Shown: positions 32,701 to 40,667 of the stretch, one piece after another
Layout of the letters: each line of letters opens with the position of its first letter
Numbering within the stretch: position 1 is the first letter of the stretch
Assembly (NCBI GenBank): GCA_024233625.1
Contig: JACKPJ010000006.1
Span: 1-55,982 of the forward strand
Source of the DNA: Deltaproteobacteria bacterium
Lineage (GTDB): Bacteria > UBA10199 > DSSB01
Reading direction: 5' to 3'
Length of the DNA: 55,982 nt
Notes under the pieces: generated by a model
What the model was told of the DNA's origin: nothing
The model's input: only the letters and a program-made list of their open reading frames with translations
Database searches by the model: none
Position numbers and translations under genes: made by a program

Positions 32701-33104
32701 TTGAAAAAAAAGATAAGAGTAAGAGTTCACAAAAGGTTCTTTTGGTTGAAGACAATGCTATTAACCAAAAAGTGATGATGGAAATCCTTAAAAAAAATGG
32801 ACATCATGTTATTTCGAGTAATAATGGCCAAGATGCATTAACTCAATTTGAAAAGAATCATCCCTTTGACATCATTCTTATGGATTTACAAATGCCCATC
32901 ATGGATGGATATACTGCTTCCAAAATGATTCGAGAATCAGAAAAAAAATATGGGGAGCACTCAGCTATTATTGCCTTAAGCGCGGATGTCCTGAAAGGAA
33001 CAAGAGAAAAATGCTTAGACTATGAAATGGATGATTATATCTCAAAACCCATACAAATAGATGCATTACTTGAAAAAATTAAAGAATATTCAAAAGCAAC
33101 ATAA
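29796..33104 (+). CDS. ammonium transporter-PAS-histidine kinase-receiver-receiver fusion
   Basis: This 1102-residue protein has an Amt/Rh/Mep domain (about 1-385, ten or eleven helices), a linker, a PAS domain (about 450-565), HisKA with His598 in SQFLANMSHEIRTPMNG, HATPase (GTGLGL), and two receiver domains (LLDFQMPNMDG and LMDLQMPIMDG, phospho-acceptor Asp in each). The Amt part keeps the twin pore histidines, His167 in AGSTVVHSLGG and His321 in IPVHLGGG, and an Asp159 at the outer site. It belongs to the Amt-sensor-kinase group, of which Ks-Amt5 of Kuenenia is the studied case. It likely senses ammonium and signals by phosphorelay. No PII (glnK) gene lies beside it. PAS and a double receiver make it a hybrid kinase. 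Confidence 0.93.
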   Translation: MPQTSLDILWVLLCAGLVFLMQAGFVCLESGLTRSKNSINVAIKNLSDFSVSVILYWAFGFALMFGVSNSGWWGASQWFFNPPADSNSLLAFFLFQAMFCATAATILSGAVAERMKFKGYLLVVVLISGIFYPLFGHWSWGGILENTSQGWLKKLGFIDFAGSTVVHSLGGWMSLVTLIIIGPRLERYEQTKRNHKLKRNNIPLSVLGVLLLWLGWFGFNGGSTLAVKGHIALIITNTVLAGASGGVSALLLSWLRDKRPEVSTIMNGSLAGLVAITASCHAVNPVSSIIIGVIGGIVMLGSCRALEFFKIDDAVDAIPVHLGGGIWGTLALALFADLDLLGTGLNRWEQLQVQTLGILICSLWVLLGGFVLVYFINQWIPLRVSAQGEKLGLNFTEHGESTEMYSLLNSMESQAESGDLSLRIEVEPFTEAGEIGLRYNKILETLQEAEKNNELIIQNSLDAIVSMNESGTITAWNSQAEKIFGWTAQEAIGAKLTENIIPERFREAHNKGLERFLKSGAGPALNKRFEIHAMHKSGREFPIELAITPLKTSKGYFFSAFIRDITERKEFEANLNAAKEAAEAASLAKSQFLANMSHEIRTPMNGVMGMLQLALNTELNKDQQEYLELAHNSAESLLLIINDILDFSKIESGKLELNEMPFKINDMIDRILKLMSVNAEQKGLELHAEISPKISPILVGDAGRIQQVLFNLIGNAIKFTDYGEIILKIELKNQSKNNETLYVSIQDTGAGIPQEKIKDIFSAFSQVDVSNTRKHGGTGLGLAICSQLIAEMGGKIWVESEVGKGSNFQFYLPLQISHQQPFNHTESTSSELRNKKVLIVDDNASNRRILKDMLAHWQVKTTTAANGEEALSILEQSKKLGENFDYILLDFQMPNMDGVEVARKIENSGFANGNSILMLSSSDSLKRNELKAELGIQDFLIKPIRREDLFYLLTQRLTNTKSNFASKQFEKKDKSKSSQKVLLVEDNAINQKVMMEILKKNGHHVISSNNGQDALTQFEKNHPFDIILMDLQMPIMDGYTASKMIRESEKKYGEHSAIIALSADVLKGTREKCLDYEMDDYISKPIQIDALLEKIKEYSKAT

Positions 33105-33131
33105 TAATTTTTAAATTGCTAAAGGCCTCTC

Positions 33132-33159
33132 TTGACAGGTACTTTAAAAGCATATTAAT
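33132..33159 (+). promoter_or_regulatory. candidate panD promoter
   Basis: A perfect TTGACA (33132-33137) and ATTAAT (33154-33159, four of six bases) are 16 bases apart. The start of transcription would fall at about 33166-33168, essentially at the panD ATG, so the message would have no leader; no ribosome binding site is visible. Confidence 0.45.
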
Positions 33160-33168
33160 CTTAAACAG

Positions 33169-33555
33169 ATGTTAAGAAGTTTATTAAAATCAAAAATTCA
33201 TAGGGCAACCGTAACAGATGCAGATCTTCATTACGAAGGCAGTATTTCTATTGATAAGAATTTACTGGAGGCCTCTAATATTTTACCTTACGAACACGTT
33301 CATGTCTGGGATGTTACAAATGGTAATCGTTTTGAGACCTACACTCTAGAAGCAGCTCGTGGTTCCGCAACTATTTGTGTCAATGGTGCTGCTGCTCACT
33401 TAGTGAAAAAAGGTGACATTATTATTATTACTAGCTTTATCACAGTCGCGGAAGAAAAATGTGCCAATCATGAACCCATCGTTGTGCTAGTCGACAAACA
33501 TAATCAAATCGTTATCGAAAAATCTACTCTAAGACAAAACAAGATCATTGGTTAA
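33169..33555 (+). CDS. panD: aspartate 1-decarboxylase proenzyme
   Basis: This 128-residue pyruvoyl enzyme converts L-aspartate to beta-alanine for pantothenate and coenzyme A synthesis. It carries the self-cleavage site Gly24-Ser25 in YEGSISID, a WDVTNGNRFETY segment and an NGAAAHLVKKGD motif, all standard for PanD. The length is typical (about 126). Cleavage would give a short beta chain and an alpha chain with an N-terminal pyruvoyl group. It follows the Amt kinase gene by 64 bases and has its own candidate promoter, with no visible ribosome binding site. Confidence 0.96.
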   Translation: MLRSLLKSKIHRATVTDADLHYEGSISIDKNLLEASNILPYEHVHVWDVTNGNRFETYTLEAARGSATICVNGAAAHLVKKGDIIIITSFITVAEEKCANHEPIVVLVDKHNQIVIEKSTLRQNKIIG

Positions 33556-33599
33556 AATCCACCTTCCCAACAAAATGCAATCTAAATTAATCAATCAGC

Positions 33600-34127
33600 T
33601 TACTTTAACAAATTCTCTATTTTATTAAAAAAAACCGAGCTATTAAAATCTTGTGGCCCCGTAAACTGATCAACTACAATTCCAGATTGATCAATTAGAA
33701 ATGACTCAGGAATCCGAAAGGTTTGATAAAGCTGACTAACTTGCATATCTTCATCTAATATAATTGGAAAACTTACTTTAACTTTATCAGTGAACGCGTT
33801 AATTGAAGACCATCCATCTTCATCTAAACTAACACCTAGTACAATAAAATCTTTACTTTTGTATTTTTGATAAAGGTTTTCTAAAGATGGCATTTCATGA
33901 CGACATGGCGAACACCAGCTAGCCCAAAAGTTTAGTAAGACCACTTTCCCGCGATATGACTTTAGGCTCACCTGCTTATTTTCTTTGTTTTTAAGCTCAA
34001 AATCGGGTGCTTTGTGAGATAACAAAGTATGAGTATTTATTTTAAGGCACGAGGTATTGATTAGAAAGGTTGAAAGAATAAGAATAATGAACGCTAACCG
34101 AATGTTACATAAATAATTATAAAACAT
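33600..34127 (-). CDS. TlpA/ResA-like exported thioredoxin
   Basis: This 175-residue protein has an N-terminal membrane or lipoprotein signal (about residues 8-27, ending near Cys27 in NTSC, a weak lipobox) and a thioredoxin-fold domain with the redox motif WCSPC in LNFWASWCSPCRHEMP. It opens with APDFELKNKENKQVSLKSYRGK, typical of TlpA/ResA thiol-disulfide oxidoreductases that reduce apocytochrome or other proteins on the outer side of the membrane. It is downstream of rplQ on the minus strand but separated by 133 bases with a candidate promoter, so it is probably its own unit. Confidence 0.88.
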   Translation of the reverse strand: MFYNYLCNIRLAFIILILSTFLINTSCLKINTHTLLSHKAPDFELKNKENKQVSLKSYRGKVVLLNFWASWCSPCRHEMPSLENLYQKYKSKDFIVLGVSLDEDGWSSINAFTDKVKVSFPIILDEDMQVSQLYQTFRIPESFLIDQSGIVVDQFTGPQDFNSSVFFNKIENLLK

Positions 34128-34137
34128 ATCAATAATG

Positions 34138-34165
34138 ATACTAGTGATTTTGAAATAGCAGTCAA
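34138..34165 (-). promoter_or_regulatory. candidate promoter of the TlpA-like gene
   Basis: On the minus strand TTGACT (34165-34160) and TAGTAT (34143-34138) are 16 bases apart. The inferred start is only 4-6 bases before the ATG at 34127, so the message would be leaderless or nearly so, as for panD. Confidence 0.4.
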
Positions 34166-34260
34166 CTTAAACTTAAAATACAGCTTAAGTGATTATTGCT
34201 AATATCAATACGATTAAGCTGGTCAATACAACTCATTTTCGTTTGAATCAGAATATCAAT

Positions 34261-34752
34261 TTAACTTTTTTTTGAGGAAGCTATTTTCTCGCTCGGCTTT
34301 TTTGTTTTCTTTGGAGACTCTGCTTTTGCTTTTTTAGCTTTTTGGCTTTTAGTAGTCTCTTTTTCTTGTTCTTGCTGCTTTTGAAGTGATTTAGGTACAA
34401 AACCTAGATACTCAATGATTGCAATAGGGGCTCCATCTCCTAAACGGTGGCCTAATTTAAAGATCCGTGTATAACCACCTTGCCGCGACTTAAATCGAGG
34501 GCCCAATTCTGCAAATAACTTCTTTAGAGCTTCGTTCTCACGGACAACTCTTGCTGCTAAACGTCTTGCATGAACAGAATCCTGTTTAGCTAAGGTAACC
34601 ATTTTGTCTGCATAGGTTCTTAACTCTTTAGCTTTTGTCAAAGTTGTTTGAATTCTTTCATGCTTAATTAAAGAAGTCACCATATTGCGAAACATCGCTT
34701 TGCGATGTGCAGTATGACGACCAAATTGTTTTTTTCTAACTCGATGTTTCAT
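34261..34752 (-). CDS. rplQ: 50S ribosomal protein L17
   Basis: Residues 1-117 form the normal L17 (MKHRVRKKQFGRHTAHRKAM; GYTRIFKLGHRLGDGAP). A tail of about 45 residues rich in Lys, Ala, Ser and Glu follows, so the protein is 163 residues instead of about 120. L17 sits at the peptide exit side of the 50S subunit. It ends the alpha operon and begins 24 bases after rpoA. The tail is probably disordered and could lie on the ribosome surface. Confidence 0.95.
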   Translation of the reverse strand: MKHRVRKKQFGRHTAHRKAMFRNMVTSLIKHERIQTTLTKAKELRTYADKMVTLAKQDSVHARRLAARVVRENEALKKLFAELGPRFKSRQGGYTRIFKLGHRLGDGAPIAIIEYLGFVPKSLQKQQEQEKETTKSQKAKKAKAESPKKTKKPSEKIASSKKS

Positions 34753-34776
34753 AAGTAACTCTCAAAATAAAAATGG

Positions 34777-35829
34777 CTAACTAATCAATTGATCTTCAAA
34801 TGAAGGTGTCCTTTTTTCCTTTTCTTGATTTGTCTCAACAGGCTCTTGCCATCCTTCAATTTTCATCCCTAAACCAAGACCCATTTCGCTCAGAATTTCT
34901 TTAATTTCATTGAGGGATTTGCGACCGAAATTCTTGGTCCGCAGCATTTCACCTTCACTTTTTTGTACCAACTCGCCAATGTATTTAATTTCTGCATTCT
35001 GTAAGCAATTTGCGGAACGTACTGAAAGTTCTAGCTCTTCAACTCTTTTATTGAGATTATCATTAAAAGGACTGCTTTCTTCTACGTAAGTTATTTCTTC
35101 AGGCTCTTCTTCTTCTTCAAAATTAATAAAAGTAGTTAATTGCTCTTTAAGAATTTTAGATGCATAGGCCAAGGCATCCTCTGGAAGAACACTTCCGTCA
35201 CTCCAAAGTTCGAGAGCTAATTTATCATAGTCAGTCGAACGTCCAACGCGGGCATTCGTAACATTATAATTAACCTTTACGATGGGTGAAAATAATGCAT
35301 CAATTGGAATAACACCGACAACATCCATATCTGTCTTATTCATCTCTGCAGGCACATAACCCTTACCAACTTTTACTTTTAACTCAGCGATAAACTTTGC
35401 ATCTTCAGAAAGTGTTGCGATATGATGTTCCGGATTCATAATCTCGACATTGGGTGATAATGAAATATCCCCAGCTGTAATTTCTCCAGCTCCTGAAGCT
35501 TCAATCCTAATAATGTCTTCTTCCAAATCATGCAATTTAAGCTTTACTCCCTTAAGGTTGAGAATGATATCTGTCACATCCTCTTTGACGCCGGGAATAC
35601 TTGAAAATTCATGCAGAACACCATCTACTTTTAAGCTTACAATAGCCGCTCCTTGAATTGAGGAAAGCAATATTCTTCTTAATGAATTACCGATAGTGAG
35701 ACCAAAGCCACGCTCTAAGGGGGCCGCTACAAACTTACCATAAAATTCACTATGACTTTCTTTCTCAATTTCTAAATTTTTAGGCTTGATTAGCTGTCTC
35801 CAGTTATTTGCCACGATATTATTGGGCAT
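34777..35829 (-). CDS. rpoA: RNA polymerase subunit alpha
   Basis: This 350-residue subunit scaffolds RNA polymerase assembly and, by its C-terminal domain, contacts UP elements and activators. The N-terminal domain has the GFGLTIGNSLRRILLSS motif. The linker has an acidic run (EEEEEPEE near residue 240). The C-terminal domain has the ELSVRSANCLQNA and RTKNFGRKSLNEIKEIL segments that bind DNA. It is slightly longer than the usual 320-340. It lies between rpsD and rplQ, the standard order. Confidence 0.98.
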   Translation of the reverse strand: MPNNIVANNWRQLIKPKNLEIEKESHSEFYGKFVAAPLERGFGLTIGNSLRRILLSSIQGAAIVSLKVDGVLHEFSSIPGVKEDVTDIILNLKGVKLKLHDLEEDIIRIEASGAGEITAGDISLSPNVEIMNPEHHIATLSEDAKFIAELKVKVGKGYVPAEMNKTDMDVVGVIPIDALFSPIVKVNYNVTNARVGRSTDYDKLALELWSDGSVLPEDALAYASKILKEQLTTFINFEEEEEPEEITYVEESSPFNDNLNKRVEELELSVRSANCLQNAEIKYIGELVQKSEGEMLRTKNFGRKSLNEIKEILSEMGLGLGMKIEGWQEPVETNQEKEKRTPSFEDQLIS

Positions 35830-35853
35830 AAAATCATTTCCTCCAGCAAACGG

Positions 35854-36480
35854 TTACTTGGAATACAATTCAACAATGAGCTGCTCAGTTATTGGCAGTG
35901 TTAATTCCTCTCTTTGAGGCTCACCTTTGAATGTTGCTTTTAAGTTTTCTTTGTCTAATTCAATCCAACTCGGCAAACCTCGTCGATCAACTCCTTCTAG
36001 AGCAGTCTGCATAATTTCAATTTTTTTACTTTTATCTTTAACTTCTATTGAATCACCAGGTTTAACCATTAAAGAAGGTATAGAAACCTTATGACCATTT
36101 AGTTTAAAGTGACGATGCAAAACTAACTGACGAGCTTCACTTCGACTTCTTGCAAAACCTGCTCGATAAACAAAATTGTCTAATCGCGACTCAAGCTCAT
36201 ACAGCAAGTTTTGACCTGTAATTCCTTTTTTTCTATCAGCACGCTCAAAAGTCAAACGAAATTGGTTTTCTAAAACACCATAAATTCTTTTAACCTTTTG
36301 CTTTTCTCGCAATTGAGAGCCGTACTCTGAAAACTTATTTCTTCCCTGTCCATGTTGACCGGGAGGATATGGACGGCGTTCAATTGCACATTTATCTGTA
36401 TAGCAACGATCACCTTTTAAAAATAATTTCAGCCCTTCACGGCGACAAAGCTTACACGCTGCACCTCTATACCTTGCCAT
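35854..36480 (-). CDS. rpsD: 30S ribosomal protein S4 (zinc-binding form)
   Basis: This 208-residue primary 16S-binding protein has an N-terminal zinc site with four cysteines (Cys9, Cys12, Cys26, Cys31), the form found in many bacteria but replaced in E. coli. The S4 RNA-binding domain lies at about 98-160 (LDNFVYRAGFARSRSEARQLV). S4 often represses its own operon by binding the leader mRNA. The start is 3 bases after the rpsK stop. Confidence 0.97.
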   Translation of the reverse strand: MARYRGAACKLCRREGLKLFLKGDRCYTDKCAIERRPYPPGQHGQGRNKFSEYGSQLREKQKVKRIYGVLENQFRLTFERADRKKGITGQNLLYELESRLDNFVYRAGFARSRSEARQLVLHRHFKLNGHKVSIPSLMVKPGDSIEVKDKSKKIEIMQTALEGVDRRGLPSWIELDKENLKATFKGEPQREELTLPITEQLIVELYSK

Positions 36481-36483
36481 GGA

Positions 36484-36897
36484 CTACACTCTCCTTCTCT
36501 TGGGTGGACGACAACCATTGTGTGGGATAGGTGTTACATCACGAATTAAAACTACTCGAACACCAGCATTTGCGATTGCTCGCAACGCTGACTCGCGACC
36601 AGTTCCTGGACCTTTTACAAAAACAGAAACACTTCTCATTCCAAAATCTTTGGCTTTTCGAATAGCATCTTCTGTCGCCATTTGAGCAGCAAATGGTGTA
36701 CTTTTTCGAGAGCCTTTAAAGCCTCGACCTCCAGCAGTACTCCATGAAATAACATTACCAGAAACATCACTAATGGTCACAATAGTATTGTTAAATGTTG
36801 CATTAATATGAACAACACCTACCGGAACGTTTTTTTTTGATTTTTTTCTTTTCGCCTGAGTTTTACTTTCCTCGGCTGAAACCTTTTCTTCTGCCAT
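36484..36897 (-). CDS. rpsK: 30S ribosomal protein S11
   Basis: This 137-residue protein has the S11 core (HINATFNNTIVTISDVSGN, FKGSRKSTPFAAQMA and a final PIPHNGCRPPKRRRV). A lysine-rich N-terminal extension of about 25 residues precedes the core and is similar to that in other bacteria. It lies on the 30S platform near the mRNA exit. It is spaced 24 bases from rpsM and 3 from rpsD. Confidence 0.97.
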   Translation of the reverse strand: MAEEKVSAEESKTQAKRKKSKKNVPVGVVHINATFNNTIVTISDVSGNVISWSTAGGRGFKGSRKSTPFAAQMATEDAIRKAKDFGMRSVSVFVKGPGTGRESALRAIANAGVRVVLIRDVTPIPHNGCRPPKRRRV

Positions 36898-36921
36898 ATT
36901 AAACCTATTTATATACTTTAA

Positions 36922-37305
36922 TTATCCTTTTGAAGGTGGTTTTTTCTTTCCTGCTATAGATTTACGCTTTCCTTTTCGAGTGCGAGCATTTGTTTTAGTA
37001 CGTTGACCACGTAAAGGTAATCCCCTTCTATGCCTTAAACCTCGATAAGTTCCCAAATCAATTAATCTCTTAATATTTAAAGAAATTTCTCGTCTGAGAT
37101 CTCCTTCAACCTTAAAGGTCTTTTCAATATATGCTCTGATCTGAGTAATTTGATCCTCTGTTAACTTCTCTGCTCGCAAATCAGGTGATATTGAAGTTGC
37201 ATCCAAAATTTCCTTTGCTCTAGAGGGCCCCACACCATATATGTAACGTAGAGCTATTTCAACTCTTTTGTTCCCTGGAATATCTATACCTGCAATTCTT
37301 GCCAT
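36922..37305 (-). CDS. rpsM: 30S ribosomal protein S13
   Basis: This 127-residue protein shows the S13 opening MARIAGIDIPGNKRVEIALRYIYGVG and the tail GLPLRGQRTKTNARTRKG that reaches the P-site tRNA. It forms intersubunit bridges with L5 and contacts tRNA. It begins 28 bases after the rpmJ stop, as the first long gene of the alpha operon. Confidence 0.97.
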   Translation of the reverse strand: MARIAGIDIPGNKRVEIALRYIYGVGPSRAKEILDATSISPDLRAEKLTEDQITQIRAYIEKTFKVEGDLRREISLNIKRLIDLGTYRGLRHRRGLPLRGQRTKTNARTRKGKRKSIAGKKKPPSKG

Positions 37306-37333
37306 ATTCTTAATATCTCTATCTTAATTTAGG

Positions 37334-37447
37334 TTAACCTTGTTTTTGTTTGTGTCGTGGATTAGTACAAATCACTCGTACTATTCCTTCTCGTCTAATC
37401 ACTTTACATTTGGCACATATTTTTTTTACTGATGACCTTACTTTCAT
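37334..37447 (-). CDS. rpmJ: 50S ribosomal protein L36 (zinc-binding form)
   Basis: A 37-codon gene, MKVRSSVKKICAKCKVIRRE then IVRVICTNPRHKQKQG, lies between infA and rpsM. Cys11, Cys14, Cys27 and His32 make the usual CCCH zinc site. L36 is a small late-binding 50S protein. The infA-rpmJ-rpsM order is standard, and the translation was read directly from the minus strand. It stops with TAA at 37334-37336. Confidence 0.95.
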   Translation of the reverse strand: MKVRSSVKKICAKCKVIRREGIVRVICTNPRHKQKQG

Positions 37448-37520
37448 AACTACTACACCTTAAAAAACTTTTTTAATCATAAACTTAATTGCTTAAATTT
37501 TGTAAAAGGAAAAAATAATA

Positions 37521-37742
37521 TTATTTAGAACGATACACTATTCTACCCTTACTTAAATCATAAGGAGATAATTCTAACTTTACCTTATCTCCAGGAAGAA
37601 TTTTTATAAAATGCATACGCATCTTTCCTGATATATGTGCCAAAACTGTATGCCCGTTATCTAATTGAACTCTAAAAGTTGCATTGGGCAATGGGTCAAT
37701 GACAGTACCTTCACACTCAATTGTATCTTCTTTTTTTGCCAT
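37521..37742 (-). CDS. infA: translation initiation factor IF-1
   Basis: This 73-residue OB-fold protein opens MAKKEDTIECEGTVIDPLPN and holds FRVQLDNGHTVLAHISGKMR and a final DLSKGRIVYRSK, all diagnostic of IF-1. It binds the ribosomal A site during initiation and helps IF-2 and IF-3. It lies 67 bases after the map stop and 73 bases before rpmJ. Confidence 0.97.
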   Translation of the reverse strand: MAKKEDTIECEGTVIDPLPNATFRVQLDNGHTVLAHISGKMRMHFIKILPGDKVKLELSPYDLSKGRIVYRSK

Positions 37743-37809
37743 TTACTTATTTCTATCTATACTTTCTATATAAGTAATTTTTACAAAGGTTTCGCCATAT
37801 AACCTTTAT

Positions 37810-38559
37810 TTAAATTCTAGTCAAGATTTCAGGACCTTTTTCTGTAATTACTGCCGTATCTTCAAAGTGGGCTGACAAAGATCCATCTGCTGTTACCACC
37901 GTCCATCCGTCTTCTAAAACTTTCGTATCTTCACTCCCCATGTTTAACATTGGCTCAATAGCAAAAACCATCCCTGCTTTTAAGCGCATCCCAGTACCTG
38001 CTCTACCATAATTTGGAACTTGTGGTTCCTCATGCAAAGCTTGACCAATACCATGGCCAACATATTCTTTAACTACTGATAAACCATGAGACTCTGCATA
38101 ACTCTGAATAGCAGCTCCAATATCGAATAGACGATTTTCTGGAGTCATTTTTTCGATACCTAACGCCAATGACTTTTGTGTAATTGTTAACAAACTTTTG
38201 GTTTTTCCTGGGATCTCTCCACAAGGATAGGTTCTTGCGCTATCTCCGTAATAACCTTCATAAATAGCACCGCAATCAACACTAAGAATATCACCTTCCT
38301 TTAAGACCTTATTTTTGGAAGGAATTCCATGAACAATCTCTTCGTTAATCGAAGTACATAATGTGTGTCGAAAACCTAAGTACCCTTTAAATGCCGGTCT
38401 TAATCCTTGCTTTGTAATAAACTCTTCAGCAATTCTATCAAGGTCAAATGTAGAAACTCCTGGTACTATTTTTTCTTTAAGAAGCAATAAGGTCTCTGCA
38501 ACCACTCCACAAGCGCGCCGTATTTTCTCAATTTCTTCAACCGACTTAATTGTAACCAT
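37810..38559 (-). CDS. map: methionine aminopeptidase, type I
   Basis: This 249-residue enzyme removes the initiator methionine from new proteins. The metal-binding residues are in SVDCGAIYEGYYGDSART (two Asp), GHGIG (His), AIEPML (Glu) and HFEDTAVIT (Glu). It has the basic type Ia form without an N-terminal zinc extension. It lies 26 bases after adk, in the adk-map-infA order seen in many bacteria. Confidence 0.97.
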   Translation of the reverse strand: MVTIKSVEEIEKIRRACGVVAETLLLLKEKIVPGVSTFDLDRIAEEFITKQGLRPAFKGYLGFRHTLCTSINEEIVHGIPSKNKVLKEGDILSVDCGAIYEGYYGDSARTYPCGEIPGKTKSLLTITQKSLALGIEKMTPENRLFDIGAAIQSYAESHGLSVVKEYVGHGIGQALHEEPQVPNYGRAGTGMRLKAGMVFAIEPMLNMGSEDTKVLEDGWTVVTADGSLSAHFEDTAVITEKGPEILTRI

Positions 38560-38585
38560 CTATTCCCATCCTCGTTAAATAGACT

Positions 38586-39242
38586 TTAAGAGCTTATTAA
38601 CGGCTGCACTGTATTGCAAATGTCATGATAAATATCCTGGACTGAACCAAGCCCCTTAATTTTTTTTAACTTTCCTTTCTCTTGATAATAACCAATAAGG
38701 GGAGCTGTTTGTTCCCGATATATCAATTGTCTTTTACGAATTGTTTCCTCTTTATCATCTTCTCTCTGTATGAGTTGGCTTCCACATACATCACATATTT
38801 CATTTTTTTTTGGAGGAGAAAATTCTACATGAAAACCCATTCCACAACTTGAACAGGTTCTTCTTCCTGTCATTCTTTTTATTAGATCTTCCTCAGGTAC
38901 TTCAATGCTAATTGCTAACTGAACTTCTTGATGAATATCAGCTAGCATTTTATCTAAAGCTATTGCCTGGGAAACTGTCCGCGGGAACCCATCTAAAATA
39001 AAACCCTTTTTACAATCATTTTTTTGTAGGCGTTCTTCAATTAACTCTATAACTAGTTGATCAGGCAACAACAAACCTTGACTCATGTATTTTTCAGCTT
39101 CTCTACCTAATGTTGTTTTCTCTTGTTTAGCTTCTCTTAACATATCTCCAGTCGAAATTTGAGGAATATGATATGTTTGCTGAAGCATTTTGGATTGTGT
39201 ACCTTTTCCTGCTCCAGGAGGGCCCAATAAAACGAGGTTCAT
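38586..39242 (-). CDS. adk: adenylate kinase (zinc LID form)
   Basis: This 218-residue kinase interconverts AMP, ADP and ATP. The P-loop is GPPGAGKGTQ (7-16). The LID domain (about 125-165) carries four cysteines (CSSCG and CDVCG), the zinc-binding form common outside the Gammaproteobacteria. It follows secY directly (1-base gap), the standard spc operon placement. Confidence 0.97.
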   Translation of the reverse strand: MNLVLLGPPGAGKGTQSKMLQQTYHIPQISTGDMLREAKQEKTTLGREAEKYMSQGLLLPDQLVIELIEERLQKNDCKKGFILDGFPRTVSQAIALDKMLADIHQEVQLAISIEVPEEDLIKRMTGRRTCSSCGMGFHVEFSPPKKNEICDVCGSQLIQREDDKEETIRKRQLIYREQTAPLIGYYQEKGKLKKIKGLGSVQDIYHDICNTVQPLISS

Positions 39243-39243
39243 T

Positions 39244-40551
39244 TTAGCGTTTTCTCCCTTTAAACTTTCCTCCTTTATCCCCCAAAAAGCCCTCGTAATT
39301 TCTTGTTAATAAATGAGATTCGATTTGCGCTACTGTATCCATTGCAACACCAACAACAATAAGAACTGAAGTTCCGCCAAATGTTATGGCTATCGTGCTC
39401 GGAACTTGAAAATAATGGGCTAAAACCAAGGGAAGGACACAAATTGCAGCAACATATACAGAACCACCTAAGGTTAGCCGACTAAGAACTTTATCTATGT
39501 AATCAGCTGTGGATTTTCCTGGTCGAATTCCCGGAATAAAACCACCATGTTTTTTTACATTATCGGCTACCTTGACTGGATCGAAGGTCACAGCGGTATA
39601 AAAATAGCAAAAAAAGACGATTAGAGAAATATATATTATATTATGCAAGCCTTGTCCTACTTGCAAATGAGAAACAAATGCTTTTACTTGTTCATTTTCT
39701 ACAAAACGTAATATCGTTGCTGGAAACATTAAAATTGAAGAAGCGAAAATTGGCGGAATAACTCCAGCCGTATTAACCTTTAATGGCAAATGGCTTGATT
39801 GGCCGCTATATATTTTTCGTCCCACTACTCTTTTAGCATAATTGATCGGAATTCTTCTCTGAGCTCTTTCCATAAATATAATGAATGCAATCATTAATAG
39901 AATAGCTACTAATAATAGGGCAAAACCTAAAAATTCACCATATTGATCCTTATTTACCCAAGCATCTCGAAAACCTGCAGGTATTCTCGTCACAATACCT
40001 GCAAAAATAATGAGCGATATTCCGTTACCAATACCTCGTTCAGTAATTTGCTCACCCAACCACATAATAAAGCAAGTACCAGCTGTTAATGTTATGACCG
40101 TCAAAAAGTAAAATGATGGCCCTCCTACTCCTGGCAATAAGGCTGACTGCGATTCTAATCCGTAGCTAATTCCTAGACCTTGAATAACACTAAGGAATAC
40201 AGTTCCATACCTCGTCCATTGGGTTATTTTTTTTCTCCCCACTTCACCTTCTTGTTGCAACTTCTCTAATGAAGGAATCACCACAGTAAGTAACTGAAGT
40301 ATGATTGATGCACTGATATAAGGCATAATCCCCAATGCAAAGATGGAAAATTTTTCTAAAGCACCTCCTGAAAATAAATTCAGATTTTCTAAAATTGTCC
40401 CACTCTTCATGATTTTTTCAATCTGATCGGGGTCAATTCCTGGGGTTGGAATAAATACCCCTAAACGATAAATTCCGAGCATAAGAAGTGTATAAACAAT
40501 TCTTTTACGTAACTCGGGTAATCGTGTAATATTTCCAATGCTATTTGCCAT
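39244..40551 (-). CDS. secY: protein translocase subunit SecY
   Basis: This 435-residue protein has ten membrane helices and forms the Sec channel with SecE and SecG. Landmarks are the plug region (NLNLFSGGALEKFSIFALGIMPYISASII), the GGP-type periplasmic loop, and the cytoplasmic KHGGFIPGIRPGKSTADYI loop that contacts SecA. It follows rplO after 116 bases, longer than other gaps of the cluster, leaving room for an internal promoter. Confidence 0.98.
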   Translation of the reverse strand: MANSIGNITRLPELRKRIVYTLLMLGIYRLGVFIPTPGIDPDQIEKIMKSGTILENLNLFSGGALEKFSIFALGIMPYISASIILQLLTVVIPSLEKLQQEGEVGRKKITQWTRYGTVFLSVIQGLGISYGLESQSALLPGVGGPSFYFLTVITLTAGTCFIMWLGEQITERGIGNGISLIIFAGIVTRIPAGFRDAWVNKDQYGEFLGFALLLVAILLMIAFIIFMERAQRRIPINYAKRVVGRKIYSGQSSHLPLKVNTAGVIPPIFASSILMFPATILRFVENEQVKAFVSHLQVGQGLHNIIYISLIVFFCYFYTAVTFDPVKVADNVKKHGGFIPGIRPGKSTADYIDKVLSRLTLGGSVYVAAICVLPLVLAHYFQVPSTIAITFGGTSVLIVVGVAMDTVAQIESHLLTRNYEGFLGDKGGKFKGRKR

Positions 40552-40667
40552 AAAGATTAATTTTATAAATTGAAAAAAGAGTTTTTTTCTATACTGGTTA
40601 CGGTCTAATTCAATAATGTAATATTAAAAGGTTCAATAATAAAAAATTAAGTGCTAATGATGAAATA

